A DNA stretch of 28,213 nt, taken from Deltaproteobacteria bacterium (GTDB lineage Bacteria; Myxococcota; UBA796; SXON01). Shown piece by piece: positions 15,804-24,842 of this stretch (positions are counted from its first letter, which is position 1; the number at the start of each line of letters is the position of its first letter). The notes under the pieces were generated by a model. The model had not been told where the DNA came from, made no database searches, and worked only from the letters and a program-made list of their open reading frames with translations. Position numbers and translations under genes: made by a program. The stretch lies in the NCBI GenBank assembly GCA_947483545.1, contig CANKNP010000018.1:1-28213 (forward strand), read 5' to 3'.

Positions 15804-16652
15804 CTACCCCTTCACCCCCCCCGCCGTCAGCCCCTCCACAAGCTGACGTTGCAAGAAGAAGAACAGGGCGATCACCGGCACGCTCACGAGGATCGCCGCC
15901 GCCGAGAACTTGCCCCATTCCGCGCCGAATTCGCCGACGTACCCATTGAGCACGACAGGCAGCGTGTACGCCCGCTCGTCGCCGATCAGGGTCGCGGCGA
16001 GGATGAACTCGTTCCAGGCGGTCATGAACGAGAACAGCGCGGTCACGGCCAGCGCGGGCCGGGAGAGTGGCAGGATGATCTTCGTGAAGGTCGTCCAGCG
16101 AGACGCGCCGTCCAAGGTCGCGGCCTCCTCCAGCTCCACGGGGATGGTGTCGAAGTAGCCCTTCAAGTTCCAGATGGAGAACGGCACGGAGGTCGTGGCG
16201 TAGACGAGCACGAGGCCGGTCAGCGAGTCGAGGAGGTGGAGCGCATCGAGCAGGAGGTAGAGCGGGATGGCCATCAGCACGCTGGGGAACATCTGCGTGA
16301 GCAGAAACCCTGAGATGAACGCCTCCCTCCCGGCGAATCGCCAGCGCGACAACGACCACGCGGCGGTCGCCGCCACCGAGACGCCTACCATCGCCGTCGC
16401 GCTCGCCACCACGAGCGAGTTGAGCAACTGCTGCAGGAACAACGCCGATCCGTCGGACGTCGTCGTGCTCACCACCGCCGTGAAGTTCTCGAGGGTGACC
16501 TCTGTCGGGATCGGCCACGCCCCGCCGGCAAACCCCTGCGAGGGGGAGAACGCCATCTTCAGCACCCAGAGCACCGGGTAGAGCACGACCATCGTCGCGA
16601 GCACGAGGACCGCGTGGGTCAGCCAGAGCGTACCCGGACCCGGACCCCGCAC
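15804..16652 (-). CDS. MalG-type sugar ABC transporter permease (orphan)
   Basis: The 282-aa inner-membrane permease belongs to the carbohydrate CUT1 (MalG) family. It has about six hydrophobic helices (for example LTHAVLVLATMVVLYPVLWVL, FLLTQMFPSVLMAIPLYLLL, AAAILVSVPVIALFFFLQ). The ATPase-docking EAA loop reads EEAATLDGASRWTTFTKIILPL, and the C-terminus is the typical QRQLVEGLTAGGVKG. The sugar cannot be told. No MalF partner, binding protein or ATPase is in the window. The GTG start (16652) follows the tatA stop with no gap, so the permease depends on the tatA transcript. It converges on the unknown 307-aa gene, and 76 bp lie between. Confidence 0.9.
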   Translation of the reverse strand: MRGPGPGTLWLTHAVLVLATMVVLYPVLWVLKMAFSPSQGFAGGAWPIPTEVTLENFTAVVSTTTSDGSALFLQQLLNSLVVASATAMVGVSVAATAAWSLSRWRFAGREAFISGFLLTQMFPSVLMAIPLYLLLDALHLLDSLTGLVLVYATTSVPFSIWNLKGYFDTIPVELEEAATLDGASRWTTFTKIILPLSRPALAVTALFSFMTAWNEFILAATLIGDERAYTLPVVLNGYVGEFGAEWGKFSAAAILVSVPVIALFFFLQRQLVEGLTAGGVKG

Positions 16653-16994
16653 CTAGCCCGACCGCGAGCGCGTCTTCGAGCCCGCGACCGAGCCCGCATC
16701 GTCGTTGTCGCCATCGCCGTCGGCGTCTTCGCCGGTGCCAGGGACGACAGCGCTCGGGGCGTCCTGCCCGAGCTGCTTCGACTCCCGCCGCTTGCGCTTG
16801 AAGTCCTCAAACGCCGCCTTCTCGTCGTCTTCGTCGTCCGGCTCCTCGCGCTTGCCCTTCTTCACGCCGTCGGACGCGTCCTTGAACTCGCGCATGCCCT
16901 TGCCCATCTGCTTGAGCACGTCGGGCAGCCGACCCGCGCCGAACACGATGAGCACGAGCACAAGGACGATGAGCCAGTGTTGGATGCTGGGCAT
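16653..16994 (-). CDS. tatA: TatA/E-type twin-arginine translocation protein
   Basis: A component of the Tat pathway that exports folded proteins. The 113-aa product has one N-terminal membrane helix (QHWLIVLVLVLIVFGAG), the hinge and amphipathic helix FGAGRLPDVLKQMGKGMREFK and then a long charged tail. The FG hinge followed by [KR]LP is diagnostic. The tail (DDEDDEKAAFEDFKRKRRES...GEDADGDGDNDDAG) is very acidic and longer than needed, as often seen in TatA. The ATG at 16994 has GGAG 6 nt upstream. No tatB or tatC is adjacent. It is divergent from sucA and directly abuts the MalG-type permease. Confidence 0.9.
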   Translation of the reverse strand: MPSIQHWLIVLVLVLIVFGAGRLPDVLKQMGKGMREFKDASDGVKKGKREEPDDEDDEKAAFEDFKRKRRESKQLGQDAPSAVVPGTGEDADGDGDNDDAGSVAGSKTRSRSG

Positions 16995-17026
16995 GAGAGA
17001 CTCCGAGCGGGGTAGCTAATCCGAAA

Positions 17027-17056
17027 CGGGGGGGGGCGGCTCTCCGTCCCCCCCCG
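17027..17056. other. G9/C8 hairpin in tatA/sucA divergent spacer
   Basis: A run of nine G (17028-17036) followed by CGG, a 4-nt loop and CCGT plus eight C (17048-17055) pairs into a 13-bp stem with one G-T pair. It lies between the divergent tatA and sucA starts, about 33 bp before the sucA ATG, so it would sit in the sucA promoter or 5' leader. Homopolymer arms are prone to slippage. Confidence 0.65.
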
Positions 17057-17088
17057 AACCAGATAGAACCGGCCGCTGGAGCACCCCG

Positions 17089-19839
17089 ATGCCGTCTGCC
17101 GAATCGACCGGACCCGCCGCCGCGCAGGGCGAATCGCACCTGACCGGTGAGAACGCCGCGTATCTGGAGGCGCTGATCGCGAACGGGCACGGGGTTCCAG
17201 GGCCAACGGTGCCCCCGTCGAGCATCTTCCGCCCGTTGCAAGCGGCGAGCGCACCGGATGCGGCCGCGGCCGAGCGCCAAGGCAAGGTCGTCCGGCTGAT
17301 CAACGCGTACCGGGTGCAAGGGCACTGGGCGGCCACCATCGACCCGCTGGGGGTAGGCGGCCGCGAAGGAGTCTCGGGAAAGCTCCCGGTCGCCCACCCC
17401 GAGCTCGATCCGGAGTTCTATGGCTTTACAACCGCCGATTTGGATGCCGAGGTCTCGACCAGCCCGCTGATCGGAATGCCCCCACGCGCCAAGCTCCGGG
17501 AGATCATCGAACGGCTTCGACACAGCTACTGCGGGACGGTGGGCGTCGAATTCATGAACATGCTGGATCCAGAGGAGAAACGCTGGATCCAGGACCGGTT
17601 CGAGCGCATCGCGAACTTGCCGCCGATCGCCCGGGAGACGGAGCTGCGGATGTTGGACATGCTCACCCGCGCGGAGGGGCTGGAGCGGTTCCTGCACACC
17701 AAGTTTTTGGGCAACAAGCGGTTCTCCATCGAGGGCGGGGAGTCGTTGATCCCCATGTTGGACCTGATGATCTCTGAGGCCGGCCGGCAGGGCGTGCGGG
17801 AGGTTGTGATCGGCATGGCCCACCGGGGTCGTCTGAATGTGCTGCTCAACATCATGGGCAAGCCCGCGAAGGACATGCTCGCCGAATTCCGCGGGGTTCA
17901 CCACGACGATCACGATCCGGATCTGACGGGGGACGTCAAATACCACCTGGGCTATTCCTCTGACCGGATGACCCCGGGCGGGCCGATGCACCTTTCTCTG
18001 GCGTTCAACCCCTCGCATCTGGAGTTCGTGAACCCGGTGGTCGAGGGCCGTGTGCGCGCGAAGATGGACCGCTCCGGCGACCGCCTGGGCGAGACCATCG
18101 TCCCGCTCTTGATCCACGGGGACGCCGCCTTTGCCGGCCAGGGCGTGAACCAGGAGGTGTTGAACCTCTCGGGCCTGCGCGGCTACAGCACCGGCGGGAC
18201 CGTGCATGTGATCGTGAACAACCAGGTTGGATTTACGACATCCCCGCACGACGCGCGCTCCACGCCGTATTGCACCGCCGTGGCGCGGATGCTGGGCGTG
18301 CCGATCTTCCACGTCAACGGCGAGGATCTGGAGACCGTCGCCCGCATCGTCACCCTCGCGATGGATTACCGTCAGACCTTCCACCGCGACGTGGTCCTTG
18401 ACCTGTACTGTTTCCGCAAATGGGGGCACAACGAGCAGGACGAGCCCGCCTACACCCAGCCGGAGATGTACAGGCGCATCGCCACACATCCCGGCGTGCG
18501 CGAGGCCTACATGCGCTCGTTGGAGCAGCGGAAGGTGCTCACGCGGGACGACGCCGCACAATTGGAGTCTGCGTTCCGCGCAGAGCTGGAGGCTGCATTG
18601 ATCGCCGGGCAGACCGTGGTGGAGAAGCGCGAGCCCAGCCTCTTGCACGGGTTGTGGTCCGGGTTTCATACCAGCAAGTCCGATGTCGCCGATACCCGTG
18701 TGCCGCTCGAGACCTTGCAGGGGCTCCTACGCAAGTTGAACGACCTGCCCGAGGGGTTTCAACTCAATCGGAAGATCCAGGCGATTTTCAAGGCCCGGGA
18801 AGAGCAGGCGCAAGGCGCGCGTCCCTTGGATTGGGCCGCGGGCGAGCTCCTGGCCTATGCTACGCTGGTGACAGGTGCCGGTGCGGCGCCCGATAAGTTC
18901 TGCGTGCGACTCTCCGGCCAGGATTGCAAGCGCGGAACATTTTCGCACCGCCACGCGGTCCTGTTCGATCAGTCCAACGGCGCTGAATGGACGCCATTGT
19001 CGAATTTGTCTCCCGAACAGAGGGACTTCAATGTCTATAATTCCCTTCTGTCCGAGGCGGGCGTGCTCGGGTTCGAGTTCGGATATTCCCTCGACTATCC
19101 GGACGCCTTGGTGATCTGGGAGGCGCAATTCGGCGATTTCGCGAACGGCGCACAGGTGATCATCGACAACTTCCTGGTATCGAGCCACGCAAAATGGAAC
19201 CGCCTCTCGGGCCTGGTGTTGATGCTGCCCCACGGCTACGAAGGCCAGGGCCCGGAGCACAGCTCGGCGCGCATCGAGCGTTTTTTGCAGATGTCGGCCC
19301 AGGACAACATCCAGGTGGTGAACTGCACGAGCCCGGCGCAGATTTTCCACCTGCTGCGCCGGCAGTTGCTCCGCAAGGTGCGCGACCCGCTGGTCATCTT
19401 CACGCCGAAGAGCCTGCTCCGGCACCCCGAGGCCACGAGCCGCCTGGAGGAGCTCGCCGAAGGCGGGTTCCAGGAGCTGATCCCCGACACCCGCGAGGGG
19501 TCCAAGCGTGTCGTCTTCTGCAGCGGGAAGGTCTACTATGACCTCCTCGCGGCGCGGGGCGAGCGGGCGGTGAGCATCGTGCGCGTGGAGCAGCTCTACC
19601 CCTTTCCGATGGCCGCGTTGAAGGCGGAGATCGCTCGCAACCCGCATGCTGCGCTGGTGTGGTGTCAGGAGGAGTCCAAGAACATGGGCGGTTGGTCGTT
19701 CGTGGCACTGGAGTGCTTGGAGGCGGGTATTTCGCTGCGGTATGCAGGACGCGCGCCCTCCGCGAGCACCGCCACCGGCTACGCGGACCGGCACAAGGCC
19801 GAGCAGGATGGGCTCGTCGCCGAGGCTTTGGGCGTCTGA
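17089..19839 (+). CDS. sucA: 2-oxoglutarate dehydrogenase E1 component
   Basis: This thiamine-diphosphate enzyme decarboxylates 2-oxoglutarate and transfers the succinyl group to E2 lipoate in the TCA-cycle complex. The 916-aa product is full length for the family (~930). It has the short N-terminal segment ENAAYLEALI, the block RLINAYRVQGHWAATIDPLG, GTVGVEFMNM, RFSIEGGESLIPMLD and IGMAHRGRLNVL. The ThDP-binding GDAAFAGQG (residues 344-352) is followed by NNQVGFTT (377 onward). Late blocks include HRHAVLFDQ, HGYEGQGPEHSSARIERFLQ and WCQEESKNMGGWSFV. The ATG at 17089 has GGAG 7 nt upstream (17078-17081). The expected neighbour sucB (E2) does not follow; a winged-helix/His-rich protein gene does, 24 bp downstream. 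Confidence 0.97.
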   Translation: MPSAESTGPAAAQGESHLTGENAAYLEALIANGHGVPGPTVPPSSIFRPLQAASAPDAAAAERQGKVVRLINAYRVQGHWAATIDPLGVGGREGVSGKLPVAHPELDPEFYGFTTADLDAEVSTSPLIGMPPRAKLREIIERLRHSYCGTVGVEFMNMLDPEEKRWIQDRFERIANLPPIARETELRMLDMLTRAEGLERFLHTKFLGNKRFSIEGGESLIPMLDLMISEAGRQGVREVVIGMAHRGRLNVLLNIMGKPAKDMLAEFRGVHHDDHDPDLTGDVKYHLGYSSDRMTPGGPMHLSLAFNPSHLEFVNPVVEGRVRAKMDRSGDRLGETIVPLLIHGDAAFAGQGVNQEVLNLSGLRGYSTGGTVHVIVNNQVGFTTSPHDARSTPYCTAVARMLGVPIFHVNGEDLETVARIVTLAMDYRQTFHRDVVLDLYCFRKWGHNEQDEPAYTQPEMYRRIATHPGVREAYMRSLEQRKVLTRDDAAQLESAFRAELEAALIAGQTVVEKREPSLLHGLWSGFHTSKSDVADTRVPLETLQGLLRKLNDLPEGFQLNRKIQAIFKAREEQAQGARPLDWAAGELLAYATLVTGAGAAPDKFCVRLSGQDCKRGTFSHRHAVLFDQSNGAEWTPLSNLSPEQRDFNVYNSLLSEAGVLGFEFGYSLDYPDALVIWEAQFGDFANGAQVIIDNFLVSSHAKWNRLSGLVLMLPHGYEGQGPEHSSARIERFLQMSAQDNIQVVNCTSPAQIFHLLRRQLLRKVRDPLVIFTPKSLLRHPEATSRLEELAEGGFQELIPDTREGSKRVVFCSGKVYYDLLAARGERAVSIVRVEQLYPFPMAALKAEIARNPHAALVWCQEESKNMGGWSFVALECLEAGISLRYAGRAPSASTATGYADRHKAEQDGLVAEALGV

Positions 19840-19863
19840 CCGGCGAGGTGATAGGCGCGCGGG

Positions 19864-20511
19864 ATGTCCGACGCCCTTCGCCAATCCCGCCACGAGAAGA
19901 TCTGCCTCTACCTGCTGGAGAACAACGGGGAGGCCGGCTTGGGCGATCTCTCCGAATGGGCCGGCCTGAAGCTGCTGGTGAGCCACCAACCGCTCTCGGA
20001 CCTGCTCGAAGGCATGGTCTCCGAGGGCCTGATCCGCTGGGATGGCACCACGTTCAGCCTGCACTCCGAAGGCCGCGCGCTTGGGGAGAAGACCAAGGCG
20101 GCGGGCGGCGGGAAGAAGGGCCGGAAGAAGAAGGAGGAGTCCGAGGCTCCGGCCGAGGCCGTTGTCGAGGCCGTCGCGCCGGGCGCGGTGGAGGCGGCGG
20201 GGGCGGAACCGGCGGTTGAGCAGGTGGCAGCGGTGGCGCAGGTGGTAGCGGCGCCGGTGGTGGCGGCGGTGGCGGCGCAGGCGACCCCAGCGGCAGCGCC
20301 GGCAGAACCCGCAGGCGATGGCCACGACCACGGGCACTCTCACGGTCACGGCCATTCGCACGGGGGTGGGGGCGGCGAAGAGCAGGACCTCCCACCGCCT
20401 CCGCCACGGAAGCCCCGCGTGGCGGCCCCGAAGGCCGAGCCCAAAGCCGAGCCCAAACGCGGCTTGTTCGCGCGCATCAAGTGCCGGGTGAAGAAGCTGT
20501 TGGGGAGGTAG
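19864..20511 (+). CDS. Winged-helix-like protein with His-rich segment and basic amphipathic tail, unknown
   Basis: A 215-aa protein of unusual layout. Residues 5-78 look like a small winged-helix domain (HEKICLYLLENNGEAGLGDLSEWAGL...LEGMVSEGLIRWDGTTFSL). Then come a lysine patch (KKGRKKKEE, 84-92), an Ala/Val/Glu-rich low-complexity stretch (93-150), a His/Gly run (HDHGHSHGHGHSH, 154-166), a Pro-rich stretch, EPKAEPK repeats and a basic amphipathic end (LFARIKCRVKKLLGR). The His run could bind Ni, Zn or Cu, and the tail could bind membrane or nucleic acid; both are inference. I do not recognise the family as a whole. It follows sucA by 24 bp with GAGGTGAT upstream, so co-transcription is likely, and an intrinsic terminator follows it. 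Confidence 0.75.
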   Translation: MSDALRQSRHEKICLYLLENNGEAGLGDLSEWAGLKLLVSHQPLSDLLEGMVSEGLIRWDGTTFSLHSEGRALGEKTKAAGGGKKGRKKKEESEAPAEAVVEAVAPGAVEAAGAEPAVEQVAAVAQVVAAPVVAAVAAQATPAAAPAEPAGDGHDHGHSHGHGHSHGGGGGEEQDLPPPPPRKPRVAAPKAEPKAEPKRGLFARIKCRVKKLLGR

Positions 20512-20666
20512 CAGCCGGCGAAGTTGGCGGCCTTGGGGCCATCGGGAGTCGATCGGCGCCGCCGTGGGACGGCCGTGGGGGTTGGGGGGGATCCCCGCGT
20601 GAGGCTGGGCAAGAATGCCGCTGGCGGCGGCTGGGTTCGCCCACGCCGGCGCCGGAAACCGGGTAG

Positions 20667-20693
20667 GGGCGGCCCCCCGTGGCCGCCCTTTTT
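20667..20693 (+). terminator. Rho-independent terminator after the sucA unit
   Basis: Perfect 8-bp stem GGGCGGCC / GGCCGCCC with a 6-nt loop, followed at once by five T residues (20689-20693). This is a textbook intrinsic terminator for plus-strand transcripts, about 155 bp after the His-rich protein gene. Confidence 0.85.
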
Positions 20694-20830
20694 CAAGACG
20701 CGCTGCGACGGAAAGAGGAGAACGAAACACGGCGGGCACGGAGGGGGAGATGAACAGGGAGCCGGTGACGAGGCGGGCCGGATCCATCCACGGGACGATC
20801 CCACACCTTCCGCCGCGCGGGTTCGGCCTC

Positions 20831-20929
20831 GGTTCGCCGAGCGCGCGGATCGGCGGGCCAGCCCGGGCGCTGGACAAACAACACCCTCCTAAGTCCCTGG
20901 AAGTGCTTGACTTGGAGCCGGGCTGGCCC
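20831..20929 (-). repeat. Repeat modules A and B, copy 2, joined
   Basis: On the minus strand, module A (20929-20855) runs straight into module B (20855-20831). They match 10818-10893 (about 86%, one gap) and 10687-10711 (24 of 25) respectively. A perfect 16-bp inverted repeat precedes module A by 7 nt. Confidence 0.75.
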
Positions 20930-20936
20930 CTGAGCC

Positions 20937-20971
20937 ATCGCACATAACTGAGGGGCTCAGTTATGTGCGAT
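20937..20971. repeat. Perfect 16-bp inverted repeat
   Basis: ATCGCACATAACTGAG (20937-20952) and its exact reverse complement (20956-20971) flank a GGG centre. It is AT-richer than its surroundings. No T-run follows on either strand. It stands 7 nt before repeat module A on the minus strand. Confidence 0.85.
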
Positions 20972-20975
20972 CGTT

Positions 20976-21029
20976 GCGGCCGGGGTGATCGCCCCCTGGC
21001 CGCCGGATCTGCCCGGCCGTTTCACGGCC
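20976..21029. other. Two further GC-rich hairpins
   Basis: GCGGCCGGGG (20976-20985) pairs with CCCC..GGCCGC (20992-21003, 2-nt bulge) around TGATCG. GGCCG/CGGCC (21015-21019, 21025-21029) pair around a 5-nt loop. Together with the 16-bp inverted repeat they give three hairpins in under 100 bp, downstream of the ychJ-like gene on the minus strand. Confidence 0.55.
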
Positions 21030-21089
21030 CGCGGCGGCGCCCGCGAGGTGGCTTTGAGGCCGCCAATGGTCGCAAAGTCCCCTCCGCCC

Positions 21090-21485
21090 CTACGCCTCGC
21101 CGTCCAGGTACATCCAGGCGCCCGCGACCTGTGCGAACCGACTCCGCTCGGTGAAGCTCACATCCACGCCATCGCGGAACAGCGTGGCCCGGAAACTCAC
21201 GGTCGATCCGGAGGCCTCGAGGATCTCGAGCGCCCGGAACTCGGTGCGGGAGAACTGGAGAATGCTCGCGGTCCACGCGGCGAGGTCGGACTCGAGGTGC
21301 GGGCTGTCGGGATGCGTCGTGCGGAGGATGTACGCGGCATCCCCGGCGGCGTAGGCGACGAACCGGGAGCGCATGAGCGACTCGGGGGTCGGAGCGGGCG
21401 TGCCTTCGAGCAGGCGGAGGCAACAACCCTTGGCCTTTCGACCGGAGCCGCAGGGGCAGGGGGCATTTTTCGACGGGCGGGTCAT
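21090..21485 (-). CDS. ychJ: YchJ-family (UPF0225) SEC-C motif protein
   Basis: The 131-aa product has an N-terminal SEC-C zinc motif, CPCGSGRKAKGCC (Cys10, Cys12, Cys21, Cys22), as found at the C-terminus of SecA. An NTF2-like domain follows with the YchJ signature LMRSRFVAYAAGDAAYILRTTHPD and the strand block TVSFRATLFRDGVDVSFTERSRFAQVAGAWMYLDGE. The biochemical role of the family is unknown. The ATG at 21485 overlaps the stop of the ArsR/methyltransferase regulator in ATGA, so it is translationally coupled as the second gene of that operon. That ties it to SAM-cycle regulation by context only. Confidence 0.88.
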   Translation of the reverse strand: MTRPSKNAPCPCGSGRKAKGCCLRLLEGTPAPTPESLMRSRFVAYAAGDAAYILRTTHPDSPHLESDLAAWTASILQFSRTEFRALEILEASGSTVSFRATLFRDGVDVSFTERSRFAQVAGAWMYLDGEA

Positions 21486-22417
21486 GCGCGACCGATGACG
21501 GCGACGAACAGCGCGGGGCCGAGGGCGGCGGGATCAGCGCCGAGCACGCGCCAACTCAACGCCTTCAAGCCGGCATCTGCTGCCAGGGCTTCCAGACCGG
21601 CGCGCGAAAAACCCATGTGCTGGTGCCCCATCGTGTCGCGGTAGTCCTCGCGATCGTGCTCGACCATGTCGAGGATGACCCAGCGTCCCGCGGGGGCGAG
21701 GACGCGGGCGACGTCCATGAACACAGGTGCGAGTTCGCGAACGTGGTGAAGGACGAGCTCGCACAGCGCGAGGTCGACGGTCCCCGTGGGGATCGGGAGC
21801 GCGTCCAACATGCCACGACGAAGCTCCACATTCGAGAAGCCAGACGCGCGGTCCCGAGCGACCTCGAGCATGGCCTCCTCGCGGTCGATCCCGATGACCC
21901 GGCCGGCGACCGGCGCCAGCAGGGGCAACATCGCCCCGGTGCCACATCCCAGGTCCACGATGGTCTGGCCTGGGGGTAAAAGCGCGAGCAACGCCGGTAG
22001 TACGTAGACCTCACCGAAGAGCTCCCGCCGCACGTTGTCCCAGCGGCCTCCCAAGCGCCGGAACAGCTCCTCGCTGTCCTGCGTTCGCGCGGCCAGAACC
22101 CCCTCCAAACGCCGTAAGTCCTCGGCGTAGACCGTTGAGGCCTCGGCCTCGTCGATCTCGCGACGCACCAGATCCCAGAGAGAGGCCGCGACGCCCAGCT
22201 CTGCGATGCGGAAATAGGCGGCCGTGCCGGCCCGCCTGCGCGTGACCCAGCCGCCTTCATCGAGCTGCTTGAGGTGGCGGCTGACCGTCGGCTGCGAGGT
22301 CTGCAGCACCCTGGCGAGCTCGCCGACCGCCAGCTCCTCGCGCTCCAGGAGCCGTAGGATCCGCACCCGCACGGGCTCAGAGAGGGTGGTCAGCCGGTCG
22401 AAGACAAGATCGTTCAT
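21482..22417 (-). CDS. sahR: ArsR-type regulator fused to SAM-methyltransferase domain, SahR-like
   Basis: The 311-aa product has an ArsR-type winged helix (about residues 1-75: [37 protein letters not shown]) and a class I SAM-binding domain (about 135-311). The latter shows VDLGCGTG (154-161), GIDRE (176-180) and ELVLHHV (220-226). The metal-sensing Cys motif of classical ArsR proteins is absent. This matches SahR, the known proteobacterial repressor of SAM-cycle genes, whose methylase-like domain senses S-adenosylhomocysteine. The gene is divergent from ahcY with a 34-bp palindrome between, as expected for SahR. I chose the ATG at 22417, which has GGAGG just upstream and starts the helix domain. 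The identity as SahR rather than an acting methyltransferase is inference, but strong by context. Confidence 0.87.
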   Translation of the reverse strand: MNDLVFDRLTTLSEPVRVRILRLLEREELAVGELARVLQTSQPTVSRHLKQLDEGGWVTRRRAGTAAYFRIAELGVAASLWDLVRREIDEAEASTVYAEDLRRLEGVLAARTQDSEELFRRLGGRWDNVRRELFGEVYVLPALLALLPPGQTIVDLGCGTGAMLPLLAPVAGRVIGIDREEAMLEVARDRASGFSNVELRRGMLDALPIPTGTVDLALCELVLHHVRELAPVFMDVARVLAPAGRWVILDMVEHDREDYRDTMGHQHMGFSRAGLEALAADAGLKALSWRVLGADPAALGPALFVAVIGRA

Positions 22418-22440
22418 GCCCCTCCGAACTATCTCCTTGC

Positions 22441-22474
22441 GCTCCATTCGTCTATGCGGATATACGGATGGAGC
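22441..22474. promoter_or_regulatory. 34-bp palindromic operator between sahR-like gene and ahcY
   Basis: The outer arms GCTCCAT and ATGGAGC are perfect reverse complements. Inside them CGT..TAT and ATA..ACG also pair, so 28 of 34 positions are symmetric. It lies 23 bp from the regulator start and 46 bp from the ahcY start. A possible ahcY promoter overlaps it (TTGCGC at 22437-22442, 18 nt, TATACG at 22461-22466), so binding would block transcription. Confidence 0.72.
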
Positions 22475-22520
22475 TGGCGGGTCCAACCGCTCCCCACTCT
22501 TCACCCCACCGAGGAAAGCC

Positions 22521-24071
<1,551 letters not shown>

Positions 24072-24072
24072 T

Positions 24073-24840
24073 CTACGGCCCCGCGACCCCGCAGCACCGA
24101 AACCCGATCTCGTAGAACCGGAACGTGTCCCCGTGGGTCGTGACCCCCGATTGGCACGTCCGGCTCTCGGCCCAGTACCGGCCTTTCAAGCTGCCGTGGA
24201 ACGAGGTCTCGCCGCCATCTGCGCGAATCGTCCACTCCTCGACGTTGCCGACAAGGTCGTAGATCCCAAAATCGTTGACGCACCCGGTGTTCACCCCGGC
24301 GCCCTCGCCCTGGTAAAGGTCCTGGACCTCGCCGGCGGCCGATCCCGCCGCCGCAAACAGTGCGTCCAAGCTCTCGATCTCGGGGCCAGAGGCCGACGAG
24401 GGCCACGCGTTCAGCTCGTCCTGCGAGTACACCCGCCAGGTCTCCTCGTCGTTGCATCTGCCGGCCTCCAAGGCATCCCCGTAGGGGTAGGCCCGCCCCG
24501 CCCCACCCTCGCACGCGGTCTGCCACTCTTCGTCGGTGCAGAGGCGCTTGCCGCGTTCGGAGCACCATTCTCCGGCTTCGACCCAGGTGTACATGACCAG
24601 CGGGAGCTCCCCGTACACGTTGGGCGCCTCGTAAAGGTCCATGCACGCCCCGGCGACCGGCGCCATGTCGGCGGGGCAGGGGCCCTCGATCGCGCTGTCG
24701 GGATGCGCGGAGTCCGGATGCGCGGAGTCCCGATGCGCGGAGTCGCTGTCGGCCACCTGGCTGTCGGCCGGGACCGAGTCCGCCGGCGCACGGTGGGTCT
24801 CCCCGATCGGGGCCGTGCACCCGAGCAGGATCCAGAGCAC
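24073..24840 (-). CDS. FGE/SUMF1-domain lipoprotein
   Basis: The product carries a formylglycine-generating-enzyme-like (SUMF1/FGE-sulfatase) domain: MAPVAGACMDLYEAPNVYGELPLVMYTW, WCSERGKRLCTDEEWQTACEGG, AYPYGDALEAGRCNDEETW, GIYDLVGNVEEWTIRADGGETSFHGS and GFRCCG. Many such domains in Myxococcota-type lipoproteins are non-enzymatic or of unknown role. A hydrophobic stretch ending in LGC marks a lipobox, followed by a linker of 15-bp repeats (DSAHPDSAHPDS). The GTG at 24840 leaves only 7 residues before the Cys. The same frame extends upstream as a normal signal peptide (LVETGALGVGLGVLWILLGC), so translation may begin at a rarer codon near 24876, overlapping the 90-aa gene. The start is unsure; the domain is clear. 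Confidence 0.82.
   Translation of the reverse strand: MLWILLGCTAPIGETHRAPADSVPADSQVADSDSAHRDSAHPDSAHPDSAIEGPCPADMAPVAGACMDLYEAPNVYGELPLVMYTWVEAGEWCSERGKRLCTDEEWQTACEGGAGRAYPYGDALEAGRCNDEETWRVYSQDELNAWPSSASGPEIESLDALFAAAGSAAGEVQDLYQGEGAGVNTGCVNDFGIYDLVGNVEEWTIRADGGETSFHGSLKGRYWAESRTCQSGVTTHGDTFRFYEIGFRCCGVAGP
24702..24746. repeat. Three tandem 15-bp units in FGE lipoprotein linker
   Basis: Three copies of GATGCGCGGAGTCCG (the second and third with small changes) at 24702-24716, 24717-24731 and 24732-24746. Read on the minus strand they encode DSAHPDSAHRDS-type repeats after the lipobox. The unit keeps the reading frame. Confidence 0.85.
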
Positions 24841-24842
24841 CC

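Larger units (their letters stand above)
20512..21089. other. Gene-free convergent spacer with terminator, repeat and palindromes
   Basis: A 578-bp stretch between the His-rich protein gene (+) and the ychJ-like gene (-). It holds an intrinsic terminator (20667-20693), repeat modules B and A (20831-20929), a perfect 16-bp hairpin (20937-20971) and two further GC-rich hairpins (20976-21003 and 21015-21029). I see nothing supportable in 20512-20666, 20694-20830 or 21030-21089. Confidence 0.75.

Noticed and set aside
16807..18669. 620-codon minus-strand frame over tatA and sucA
   Set aside because: It is explained by codon bias opposite sucA; the real minus-strand gene there is tatA in another frame.
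20331..20370. His-codon-rich stretch as a DNA tandem repeat or CRISPR-like array
   Set aside because: It is short coding low-complexity (GHDHGHSHGHGHSHG), with no regular spacers or repeat length.
18727..20943. 738-codon minus-strand frame across sucA end and the convergent spacer
   Set aside because: It crosses a terminator, repeats and hairpins and is mostly antisense to sucA and the His-rich gene.
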